From CAG-964 sp902789345 (GTDB lineage: Bacteria > Bacillota > Clostridia > Oscillospirales > Acutalibacteraceae): 64,000 nt of DNA. The notes below the pieces were generated by a model that was given only the letters and a program-made list of their open reading frames with translations, did no database searches and was not told the DNA's origin. Within the stretch, counting starts at the first letter, position 1; each line of letters begins with the position of its first letter. A program made the position numbers and the translations under genes. This document shows positions 1 through 7,043 of the stretch, one piece after another. Location of the stretch: assembly GCA_052117325.1 (NCBI GenBank), contig JBQKJJ010000002.1; one strand, written 5' to 3'.

Positions 1-7
1 ATTCATG

Positions 8-74
8 AGAAGTACTTCTTTCTTGGTAATGTTTTTGTGGTTAAATTCATTATACCATATTTGAAGTTACTTCT
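8..74. repeat. Two GAAGT-ACTTC palindromes flanking a TATAAT
   Basis: AGAAGTACTTCT (8-19) and GAAGTTACTTC (63-73) are near-identical palindromes 54 bp apart. Between them the minus strand carries a TATAAT-like hexamer, and an ATG on the minus strand sits at 4-6. This looks like the operator/promoter region of a minus-strand gene lying beyond the left edge. The regulator is unknown. Confidence 0.35.
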
Positions 75-131
75 CTTTTTTATTGGGTCACATCATTTTA
101 TCACATACAATAAAAAATTTTTAAATAATAA

Positions 132-192
132 TTTCGCACAAAACCCTTAGTACAACCGCCAAACAGTTGGCACTAAAAAGATTTGTGCGAAA
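132..192 (-). terminator. Nested inverted repeat downstream of the YhhQ gene
   Basis: Three nested arms are visible: TTTCGCACAAA (132-142) with TTTGTGCGAAA (182-192), TTAGT with ACTAA, and GCCAA (158-162) with TTGGC (167-171). On the minus strand the hairpin is followed by an A/T-rich stretch with a run of six T. It is the likely 3' end of the queuosine unit, although it is longer than a usual intrinsic terminator. Confidence 0.5.
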
Positions 193-212
193 CAATACTT
201 AACTTTTATATT

Positions 213-917
213 TTATTCAGGTATTTTATTTTGTTCCTTTAGCTTTCTTGCCAAATATATAACAGGTGTGTCACACAGGCTGGTTACAATAAATATAACA
301 TAGCTTGACATCATAATGCTTAGCAGTGTAGGAGCATCGTATGTGCCAAAGAATGCAAATAAAGTAAACAGCACAGTATTTATCATTTGTGAAATTAATG
401 TAGAACCGTTGTTGCGTACCCACAAAAATCCCCTGTGACTGCCGCATTTCTTTTCTGTAATACGCCACCACAAATGGTAAAGGCGTACATCGAGGAATTG
501 TGACACCGCATATACTATCAGACTTGACAACATCATACGAGGGGTGTTTGAAAACACCTGTGTTATAGCCGGCATAACCCAGTCGCTTTCTGACGGTGTA
601 AACAGCATCCAACTTTGAGATGCAATAATAAAGAAAATATTGGTAAAGACGCCAAGCATAACAGCTCTGTCTGCGTCCTTTTTGCTGTGGTTTTCACTTA
701 AAATATCGGTTATAAGGAATGTAGCCGCAAAAAATACATTACCCAAGGTTTGCTCCATTCCAAAGGCATTTACCATAATTAAACACTCAATATTTGCGGT
801 AATGGTTGAAATAACCGTCATAGCATAAAGCCCCGCCTTGCCAAACCAAACATATGCCAGTATGGTTGACCCAAATATAAGTATTAAAGAACCTACAAGT
901 AACAATTCATTAATCAT
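213..917 (-). CDS. yhhQ: Queuosine-precursor transporter, YhhQ/VUT family
   Basis: Integral membrane protein of about 234 residues with roughly six hydrophobic segments, resembling the YhhQ/VUT (DUF165) family. Known members import preQ0, preQ1 or queuine. The ATG at 917 has AGGAGG eight bases upstream; an in-frame TTG at 935 lies just 5' of that site and is not needed. The start overlaps the end of the radical SAM gene by 8 bases, so the two are translationally coupled. That coupling, and the preQ1-III-like leader of the unit, argue for a queuosine precursor as substrate. Which one (queuine, preQ1 or preQ0) cannot be read from the sequence. Confidence 0.85.
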   Translation of the reverse strand: MINELLLVGSLILIFGSTILAYVWFGKAGLYAMTVISTITANIECLIMVNAFGMEQTLGNVFFAATFLITDILSENHSKKDADRAVMLGVFTNIFFIIASQSWMLFTPSESDWVMPAITQVFSNTPRMMLSSLIVYAVSQFLDVRLYHLWWRITEKKCGSHRGFLWVRNNGSTLISQMINTVLFTLFAFFGTYDAPTLLSIMMSSYVIFIVTSLCDTPVIYLARKLKEQNKIPE

Positions 918-1650
918 CTGCTCTGCCTCCTGCAATCACATTATTATCCTCAGCGCCTACACCAAAATCTGTATTTTCCATAAGAATATCCACACGGCTG
1001 TTATTAACATAGCTTGGAGCAATTTTTTTAACAAACACATCTATAACCTTATCATCAGGCAAAACCTTTGTGGTGTTTTTATTCATAATGTTTACACAAA
1101 CTCTGTCAAAATATTTTAAGCCTGTTTCAATGTCGTTTTTCATACTCTCTGCCGTTTGTCCGCTAAGTCCGAAAAGCAAGCAAACCTCGTCTGCATACTC
1201 GGCTATTTTTTCCGGTGAGGCATTTCCAAAGCCCTTTTTCATTATGTTTTCTCTGTAATTAACATCAAAGGTTTCCACACCGGTTTTAATATGGACTTGC
1301 ACGCCGTATTTGCTGAAAAAACTTTTAATTTCATCAACCTTATCCCTGTGCATATAGTGACATTCAAAATGCAAGGTATGTATGCCCTTTGCCTTGCAGG
1401 TGTCTGCAATAAGCTGCATTGTTTTAGCGTCAAGGTCACAGAAGCTGCCGGAGTTTATAACCTCCAGTTTGCCGTAAACCCCTGTTACCCTTTCAAGGGC
1501 TTTCCTGTTAATTTCGTAGTTTGCCGTATTGTCTGTGGAAAAGTCTAAGTGATAGTCGCAGAAGGTACACCTCCTCCACCTACAGCCACTTCCACGCAGC
1601 AGAACAATTTCTCTTTGATTTTTGTTTTTGATAATACTGTATCTCTCCAA
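910..1650 (-). CDS. Radical SAM protein, candidate queuine lyase (QueL-like)
   Basis: Protein of 246 residues with a radical SAM cluster motif near the N-terminus: Cys23, Cys28 and Cys31. The spacing is C-x4-C-x2-C, one residue longer than the usual C-x3-C-x2-C. A TTG start at 1650 follows AAAGGA. Established knowledge: in gut Clostridia a radical SAM subgroup (QueL, described in Clostridioides difficile) converts queuine to preQ1 and is encoded beside queuosine-precursor transporters. Here the gene overlaps a YhhQ-type transporter and shares a preQ1-III-like leader. Assignment as QueL is inference from this context; the radical SAM family itself is well supported. No QueK-like nucleosidase is in the window. 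Confidence 0.65.
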   Translation of the reverse strand: MERYSIIKNKNQREIVLLRGSGCRWRRCTFCDYHLDFSTDNTANYEINRKALERVTGVYGKLEVINSGSFCDLDAKTMQLIADTCKAKGIHTLHFECHYMHRDKVDEIKSFFSKYGVQVHIKTGVETFDVNYRENIMKKGFGNASPEKIAEYADEVCLLFGLSGQTAESMKNDIETGLKYFDRVCVNIMNKNTTKVLPDDKVIDVFVKKIAPSYVNNSRVDILMENTDFGVGAEDNNVIAGGRADD

Positions 1651-1706
1651 AATAATTCCTTTCCCGAGATAATAAGCGTACCAATTAATAAATCTAAAAT
1701 CGGCAC

Positions 1707-1739
1707 AAAAAAAGAGAGCTCTCTACAAGAAACCTCTCT
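1707..1739 (-). terminator. Leader terminator before the radical SAM gene
   Basis: On the minus strand AGAGAG (1739-1734) can pair with CTCTCT (1718-1713), followed by seven T (1713-1707). An internal AGAG can compete for the same 3' arm. The hairpin lies between the putative riboswitch and the TTG start, as expected of a transcriptional expression platform. Confidence 0.55.
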
Positions 1740-1741
1740 GC

Positions 1742-1885
1742 ACAAAAACACAGCCGTACAGCCCTACTGCCCCAAAAGCGCAGTAAGACACAAGCACAGC
1801 TATAAAATATGCAAATTAAATCCCGTAGTTTTGTTTAGCGTCAGGATGGTTCCGAACTGACGATATTTGCGTTTGCCGGTTGACC
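1742..1885 (-). promoter_or_regulatory. Putative preQ1-III-type riboswitch aptamer
   Basis: On the minus strand a hairpin CGTCAG/CTGACG (1862-1839) closes a loop containing TTCGGAACCATC. It is followed by CTAAACAAAACTACGGG and, further 3', a second hairpin TACTGC/GCAGTA. From memory, the Faecalibacterium preQ1-III aptamer has the same order: a stem, a loop with CGAACCAU, the second stem strand, then CCAAAC and a distal hairpin. The genes downstream are queuosine-salvage genes, the known context of this class. The call rests on motif recall plus context; a covariance search would settle it. The boundaries are approximate. Confidence 0.55.
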
Positions 1886-2024
1886 TTTATCTTCTATACG
1901 GCATACTTTATAAAAAAAGCCCGGTCATAAGCAAACTGCCTTTGGAATTATACAATATTTTTCCCTGCTATGCAAGGCAAAGCACACGCTTTTTTCATTA
2001 AATTTATACATTATTATAAGCGAA

Positions 2025-2070
2025 AGGTCTGTAATTAAAGTACGCCCACCTTAATTACAGACCTATTTTT
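2025..2070 (-). terminator. Terminator of the amino-acid ABC operon
   Basis: AGGTCTGTAATTAA (2025-2038) pairs perfectly with TTAATTACAGACCT (2051-2064). The stem extends outward through TATAAGC/GCTTATA. The run of six T is on the plus side, so it may act in both directions, but the only nearby gene end is that of the minus-strand ATPase. Confidence 0.6.
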
Positions 2071-2115
2071 TGCTTATAGTATAAGCTTCTATTTTTTTAT
2101 TGTATCAGCTGTAGC

Positions 2116-2925
2116 TTAGCTGAAATTTTGCTTAAAGCGTGACAAGAAAGCCTTTGTTCTTGGGTTTTGCGGATTGTTAATAACCTGCTGTGGTGTACCC
2201 TCCTCCGCAATTACGCCGTCTGCCATAAATATAATCTTGTCGGCAACATCTCTGGCAAACTCAATTTCGTGTGTTACTACAATCATTGTGCTATCAGAGG
2301 TTTTTAGTCCCTTTATTACATTAAGCACCTCGCCGGTAAGCTCAGGGTCAAGGGCGGAGGTTGGCTCGTCAAAGCACAGAATATCGGGATTAAGCGCCAA
2401 AGCTCTTGCAATGGCAACACGCTGTTGTTGACCGCCGCTTAGGTTACAAGGGTAGGCGTCCTTTTTCTCTGAAAGTCCTACCTTTTCTAAAAGCACAAGG
2501 GCATTCTCCATAATTTTTTGCTGAGCCTCTTTATAGGTTTTCACACCCATATATTCTCCTGTAGACTTCAGCTGTTCCTTTGCCTGAAGCTGTGGGGCAA
2601 GTACAATATTTTCAATAACCTTGTACTGTGGAAAAAGGTTAAAAGACTGAAACACCATACCGAAGTGCAGGCGCTTTTTTCTTATTTCGCTTTCCTTTTG
2701 CTTGGAGTAGGTGTCGCCGTCAAAAAGCACCTCGCCGTTTACCGTGATTTTACCCTTTTGCGGTCTTTCCAAAAAGTTAAGACACCTTAGCAAAGTGGTT
2801 TTACCTGAACCGGAAGAGCCTATAATGGCAAGCACCTCGCCTTTTTCAAGGGAAAAGCTTATGTTTTTTAGGACTTCGTTTTTACCAAAGCTTTTTTGTA
2901 TATTATCTACATTTAACATTGACAT
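2116..2925 (-). CDS. Polar amino-acid ABC transporter, ATP-binding subunit
   Basis: ABC ATPase of 269 residues. Visible motifs are Walker A GSSGSGKTT (residues 36-44), the Q-loop near 93, the signature LSGGQ (162-166) and Walker B ILCFDEP (182-188). It is longer than typical GlnQ/HisP-type subunits (about 240) because of an insertion around residues 113-140 between the Q-loop and the signature. It energises uptake through the permease encoded 14 bases upstream. Start at 2925 with AGGAGG. It is the last gene of a three-gene minus-strand unit: binding protein, permease, ATPase. The substrate is probably a polar amino acid or cystine; the sequence does not say which. Confidence 0.93.
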   Translation of the reverse strand: MSMLNVDNIQKSFGKNEVLKNISFSLEKGEVLAIIGSSGSGKTTLLRCLNFLERPQKGKITVNGEVLFDGDTYSKQKESEIRKKRLHFGMVFQSFNLFPQYKVIENIVLAPQLQAKEQLKSTGEYMGVKTYKEAQQKIMENALVLLEKVGLSEKKDAYPCNLSGGQQQRVAIARALALNPDILCFDEPTSALDPELTGEVLNVIKGLKTSDSTMIVVTHEIEFARDVADKIIFMADGVIAEEGTPQQVINNPQNPRTKAFLSRFKQNFS

Positions 2926-2939
2926 AGCTATATTCCTCC

Positions 2940-3590
2940 TTAACCCTTATAGTAATCAAGCTTTTTCTCGATAAAGGCAAACAGAAGGGTTAGCACACCG
3001 CAGAATGCAAGGAAGAACACTGCCGAGTAGAACAGCGGCCAAATAAGACCGTCCATGGAGAAGTCCTTTGCATTCATTAGTATTTCAGGAATAGCTATAA
3101 CGCTGGCAAGGGAGGTATCCTTAACCAATGTTATTATTTCGTTGCCTATAGGTGCGGTTATTCTCTTTACTACCTGCATAAGCACAATTTTGAAGAAAAT
3201 CTGTGATTTCTTCATACCCAGCACCTGGCCTGCCTCGTACTGTCCTTTTGGTATAGCCTCTATACCGCCACGGTATATCTCGGAAAAATATGCCGCATAG
3301 TTAATTACAAAGGCAATAAGTGCCGCATTCATTCTTGGAAAAGCAAAACTGCCGTTTGACACAAGAGGCGGAATGTAAAACACTACAAACAGCTGCAGCA
3401 TTAAAGGAGTACCTCTTATAATCCACACTACTGTTTTGGTAAGCCATTTAAGAGGCTTAAAGCCGGACATTGAGCCCATTGAAACAATCAGTCCCAATGG
3501 TATTGCCAGCAAAAGAGTAACAATAAAAATATAGCAATTCTCCCCAAAGCCGCTAAGAAGCTGTTGGGTAACATTTAAAAAACTATCCAT
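2940..3590 (-). CDS. Polar amino-acid ABC transporter, permease subunit
   Basis: Inner-membrane permease of 216 residues of the His/Glu/Gln/Arg/opine family, with about five hydrophobic segments. The conserved cytoplasmic loop that docks the ATPase is visible near residues 110-135 (AIPKGQYEAGQVLGM). It also has the RGTPLMLQLF motif near residue 60 that is typical of this family. It lies between the binding protein (37-base gap) and the ATPase (14-base gap). Only one permease gene is present, so the channel is presumably a homodimer. Confidence 0.92.
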   Translation of the reverse strand: MDSFLNVTQQLLSGFGENCYIFIVTLLLAIPLGLIVSMGSMSGFKPLKWLTKTVVWIIRGTPLMLQLFVVFYIPPLVSNGSFAFPRMNAALIAFVINYAAYFSEIYRGGIEAIPKGQYEAGQVLGMKKSQIFFKIVLMQVVKRITAPIGNEIITLVKDTSLASVIAIPEILMNAKDFSMDGLIWPLFYSAVFFLAFCGVLTLLFAFIEKKLDYYKG

Positions 3591-3627
3591 TTATAAAACC
3601 TGCTTTGATTAATCTTTTATTTTAATG

Positions 3628-4482
3628 TTAGTCTTTGCCAACCAAAAGCAAATTGTCAAGGTCGTATTTCTCTGCAATCTTTTTCAGTGTGCCGTCCTTA
3701 GCAACCTCATCTATAGCGCTGTTAAGCTTTTTAAGAGTTTCTGTGTCGTCCTTACGCAGTGCTACACCGTACTGCTCAGGTGCAAAATCCTTACCGTCTA
3801 CAACTGCAAGGCTTGAGTAGTCTTTGCCCTCTGCAAGAGAACCAATAGACATTACATAGTCAATAACAGCTACATCTGCTGTACCGGACTTAACCTCAAG
3901 CAGTGCCTTTGCCTGTGAGTCAACAGGTACATAGTTTGCGTCCTTAAAGAATTCGTCGCCCTTAGCAACCTCTTCACCGGCTGATTTTTTCTCGGCTACA
4001 ACTGTAGCGCCCTTTAAGCCCTCAGCAGTCTTATATTTATCCTCGCTGCCCTTTTTAGTTACCATAACCTGCTTGTTCTCCATATATGGTGTTGAAATAC
4101 CCATATTTGTTTTTCTTTCATCATTAATGGTAAGGCCGTTCCATATACAGTCAATAGTTTTGGAATTAAGCTCTACTTCTTTTGAATCCCAGTCTATTTT
4201 CTGGAAAGTTGCCTTTACACCCAGCTTTTTACATACAGCCTGTGCAAACTCTGTTTCAAAGCCTGTAAGCTCACCGTTACTGTCCTTATAGTTCATTGGT
4301 TCAAAATATGTAACGCCAATAACCAACTCACCCTTATTCTCAATATAAGACCAATCGGAAGCTGAGTTTGAAGTTGTTTTTGAATCAGCGTCGCTTGACG
4401 AGTTTTCTGTTGAGCCGGAGCAAGCTGTAAGCACAGCTGTTGACATAGCCGCTACCATTAACAGTGCAATTATTTTTTTCAT
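3628..4482 (-). CDS. Polar amino-acid ABC transporter, substrate-binding lipoprotein
   Basis: Family 3 extracellular solute-binding protein of 284 residues. The N-terminus is a lipoprotein signal peptide with a lipobox LTAC whose cysteine is residue 21, followed by a Ser/Thr-rich linker. The mature part has the two-lobe family pattern with TGFETEFAQAVCKKLG near residue 80. It is first in the operon, consistent with its need for more copies than the membrane parts. Start at 4482 with AGGAGG eight bases upstream. Confidence 0.93.
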   Translation of the reverse strand: MKKIIALLMVAAMSTAVLTACSGSTENSSSDADSKTTSNSASDWSYIENKGELVIGVTYFEPMNYKDSNGELTGFETEFAQAVCKKLGVKATFQKIDWDSKEVELNSKTIDCIWNGLTINDERKTNMGISTPYMENKQVMVTKKGSEDKYKTAEGLKGATVVAEKKSAGEEVAKGDEFFKDANYVPVDSQAKALLEVKSGTADVAVIDYVMSIGSLAEGKDYSSLAVVDGKDFAPEQYGVALRKDDTETLKKLNSAIDEVAKDGTLKKIAEKYDLDNLLLVGKD

Positions 4483-4534
4483 TATTTTATCCTCCTACAT
4501 AGGGCAGTATATCCCCTGTTTTTAATACCCATAC

Positions 4535-4563
4535 ATTATAACATTACCACACTACTAAAGTAA
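4535..4563 (-). promoter_or_regulatory. Promoter of the amino-acid ABC operon
   Basis: On the minus strand TTACTT (4563-4558), a 17-base spacer and TATAAT (4540-4535) precede the binding-protein start by about 50 bases. The -35 is weak and the -10 is consensus. No operator is obvious. Confidence 0.5.
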
Positions 4564-4658
4564 AGTAATAAATGCTTTTTATACGCAGGAGATTTTTTCT
4601 AGAATTTACAGGCCTTTTAAATTTAGCAAAGTAACTTGTTTTATTAACATATTAACTG

Positions 4659-4687
4659 TTGAATTTGTAAAATATGTATAGTATAAT
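4659..4687 (+). promoter_or_regulatory. Promoter of the phasin-like/UbiB pair
   Basis: TTGAAT (4659-4664), 17 bases, TATAAT (4682-4687). The first ATG is 55 bases further on, with GAGGG as ribosome site. Confidence 0.6.
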
Positions 4688-4741
4688 CAGGCTAGGAGAT
4701 AACGCAAAAAACTATATCTAAATCAGAAAAGAGGGACAACA

Positions 4742-5047
4742 ATGAGTGAAATAGGCACTGTAGTTAAAAAAATTGCGTTGGCGTCAATAGGTGCGGCCGC
4801 ATACACAGCAGAAGAAAGCAGAGAAATATTTGACAAGCTTGTAAGCAAAGGTACAGCGGAGCTTATGAAAACCTCTGTAAACAACAGGGAGCTTTCATAC
4901 AACGGCAACCGCAAAGAATCAAAAACAACTGCCCAAAACAGCACGTCGGACGCCCCAAAGAGCAACTGTAAAGAATCAAAAGCAACTGCACAAAACAGCA
5001 TGCCGGAAAGCTCGGAAAGCCCAAAGGGGGCGTCTGGCAGTGAATAA
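4742..5047 (+). CDS. Small phasin-like protein
   Basis: Protein of 101 residues. The first 40 residues form a predicted helix with an alanine-rich stretch followed by EESREIFDKLVSKG, resembling phasin-family proteins often encoded beside UbiB-type kinases. The rest is polar and low in complexity, and contains an imperfect 11-residue repeat (RKESKTTAQNS and CKESKATAQNS). Its stop overlaps the GTG start of the UbiB gene by 8 bases, so the two are translated together. The function is unknown; a coiled-coil partner or regulator of the kinase is a guess. No polyhydroxyalkanoate genes are in the window. Confidence 0.6.
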   Translation: MSEIGTVVKKIALASIGAAAYTAEESREIFDKLVSKGTAELMKTSVNNRELSYNGNRKESKTTAQNSTSDAPKSNCKESKATAQNSMPESSESPKGASGSE

Positions 5048-6632
5048 CATAAAGGACAAGGCAAAAAACAAAAGCCGTTTAAATGAAATAATAAGTAAAA
5101 TAAAACAAAAAAGGCTTATTACAAGCCCTACCCCGGTAAAACTGCGTGAAACCCTGCAGGAACTGGGCCCTACCTTTATTAAATTTGGACAGATAATGTC
5201 CTCCCGACCTGATATTCTTCCAAAGGAATACTGTGACGAGCTTGAAAACCTGCGGTGCGATGTTCCGCCTATGCCTTTTGAAGATGTACGGGATATAATT
5301 GAAAGCTCCTGCGAAAAAAAGCTGGAGGACATTTTTGAAAACATTAAAGAAACTCCTATAGGTTCTGCTTCTATAGCGCAGGTGCACTCCGCCGTTTTAA
5401 AGGACGGTCAGTCGGTGGTGGTAAAGGTTCAGCGAAAGGGCATTAGGGATATAATGTCAAAGGATGTTGAGCTAATGCACAGGCTTGCAAAAATAGTACC
5501 GCCTCCGCTTAAAACCCTGACTGATATAGACGCCCTTTTAGATGAATTTTGGCGTTCGGCACAGGAAGAAATGGATTTTCTGCACGAACAAGGAAACCTG
5601 GAGGCATTTGCAGAAAACAACAAGGCTGTTGCTTTTGTAACCTGCCCAAAGGTGTACAAGGAATTTACCACTGCATATGTGCTTGTTATGGAGAAGGTAG
5701 ACGGAATAGCCATAAATGACAAGCAGGCTCTTTTGCAAGAGGGCTACAGTCTTAAAGAAATAGGCGAAAAGCTTGCGGATAATTTTGTAAAGCAAATAGT
5801 AGACGACGGCTTTTTCCACGCCGACCCACACCCTGGAAACCTAAAAATTCGTGACGGAAAAATTGTTTGGCTTGATATGGGTATGATGGGCACGCTAAAC
5901 AAGCGTGAACAGCTGCAAATTACAGCCGCTGTAAAGGCCATAGCCAAAAACGACATAGGCACACTGGTAGATGTTGTGCTGGCGTTGGGAATTTTTAAGG
6001 AGCGTCCAAGCCGCAGCCGGCTTTACGAAGATGTAAAAGCAATGATGACAAAATACTGCATAGCAGACCTAGGCAGTATTAATATAGCCAATATGCTTAC
6101 TGACCTTATAGAGGTTATGCGTGAAAACAGCATTGCAATGCCAAGCAATCTTACACTTTTGGCAAGGGGTATGGCCACTGTAGAGGGGGTTGTGGCTGAC
6201 CTAAGCCCCGATGTACAGGTAATTGAAATAGCCGCCGCACGCAGCGGTGCAGATATGTTTAAGGCGGCAAACATAAAAAATGAGCTTATGCGCCAAAGTG
6301 CAAGGTTTGCAGAAGCCTGCAGCAAAGCAGTAGACATTCCTATAGTTCTTTCTGATATTTTGAAAAGCTACAGAAAAGGCGAAACAAGAATAAAGCTTGA
6401 CCTGCACGCAACAGACGACTTGGCACGGCTTATTCACCACATAACCAAAAACCTGGTGCTGGGGCTTATAGTATGTGCTCTGCTTATAGCTTCAAGTATT
6501 CTTTGCACCACCAACATACAGCCGCAGATACTGCAAATACCTTTCTTAAGTATTTTGGGTTTTGCCGCCGCTGTGGGAATAATGCTGTATATGGTATACA
6601 AGCACTATAAAAACAAACGAAGACGGCGTTAG
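5040..6632 (+). CDS. UbiB/ABC1 (AarF-type) atypical kinase
   Basis: Protein of 530 residues with the ABC1/ADCK hallmarks: the KxGQ motif region FIKFGQIMSSRPDILP near residues 48-63, an ATP-binding lysine in VVVKVQRKG near 128, the catalytic loop HADPHPGNL near 260, and the metal-binding D of WLDMGMMG. Two C-terminal transmembrane helices (about 475-495 and 500-520) anchor it to the membrane. In respiring bacteria UbiB supports ubiquinone synthesis or lipid handling; this kind of anaerobe makes no ubiquinone, so the role is probably in membrane lipid homeostasis (inference). It starts with GTG, coupled to the phasin-like gene. Confidence 0.92.
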   Translation: MNNIKDKAKNKSRLNEIISKIKQKRLITSPTPVKLRETLQELGPTFIKFGQIMSSRPDILPKEYCDELENLRCDVPPMPFEDVRDIIESSCEKKLEDIFENIKETPIGSASIAQVHSAVLKDGQSVVVKVQRKGIRDIMSKDVELMHRLAKIVPPPLKTLTDIDALLDEFWRSAQEEMDFLHEQGNLEAFAENNKAVAFVTCPKVYKEFTTAYVLVMEKVDGIAINDKQALLQEGYSLKEIGEKLADNFVKQIVDDGFFHADPHPGNLKIRDGKIVWLDMGMMGTLNKREQLQITAAVKAIAKNDIGTLVDVVLALGIFKERPSRSRLYEDVKAMMTKYCIADLGSINIANMLTDLIEVMRENSIAMPSNLTLLARGMATVEGVVADLSPDVQVIEIAAARSGADMFKAANIKNELMRQSARFAEACSKAVDIPIVLSDILKSYRKGETRIKLDLHATDDLARLIHHITKNLVLGLIVCALLIASSILCTTNIQPQILQIPFLSILGFAAAVGIMLYMVYKHYKNKRRRR

Positions 6633-6840
6633 TCTGCAACAGCTGTGCAAAAGCTGTAGTTACACAATTAGAATGCACAAAGTGTATTGTAAGCTACAAA
6701 ACCACCATACACAAAGAAAATTATAAGCCTCAAAGTCACAAAAGATTATAATCTACAAAATTGCAGTACACAAAAACTCTAGCTTTGCCAACCGTTAAAG
6801 TCCATAAAATAAAGTTATTAATAATCCCACATAAAAGCAT

Positions 6841-6887
6841 ACTGCCCTTAATTTGTACGACTATCCGCACAAATTAAGGGCAGTTTT
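6841..6887 (+). terminator. Terminator after the UbiB gene
   Basis: ACTGCCCTTAATTTG (6841-6855) pairs perfectly with CAAATTAAGGGCAGT (6870-6884) and is followed by TTTT. It lies about 210 bases beyond the UbiB stop. The stretch between (6633-6840) is A/C-rich with repeated TACACAAA-like words and holds no gene I can support. Confidence 0.75.
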
Positions 6888-6936
6888 CTACATATTATAA
6901 AATTTAGAAGGTTTTAAATAATGAAGATTTTCGGGG

Positions 6937-7026
6937 TTACACACCCTCTTCAAATACATACAGGTACAAATCCTCCAGCGCCGGCTTTACGGCCGTAATT
7001 TTTTCGTCCTGTGGAGGAGAATCTGT
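6937..7026 (-). pseudogene. C-terminal remnant of an ABC-transporter ATPase
   Basis: Between the UbiB terminator and the glycosyltransferase stop, the minus strand can be read as about 28 codons ending at TAA (6939-6937). They give KPALEDLYLYVFEEG near the end. This matches the typical C-terminus of ABC-2-type ATPases (P-x-LED-x-[FY]-LY). No start, Walker motifs or ribosome site remain; a stop closes the frame just upstream. It is probably the relic of a deleted gene; chance similarity cannot be excluded at this length. Confidence 0.4.
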
Positions 7027-7043
7027 TATTATTTAACTGCTTT

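Noticed and set aside
1742..1885. Possible cyclic-di-GMP-I riboswitch in the queuosine leader
   Set aside because: GGCAAAC and GACGC words are present, but the tetraloop-receptor pairing and the GACGCAAAGCC order are not. The preQ1-III layout and gene context fit better.
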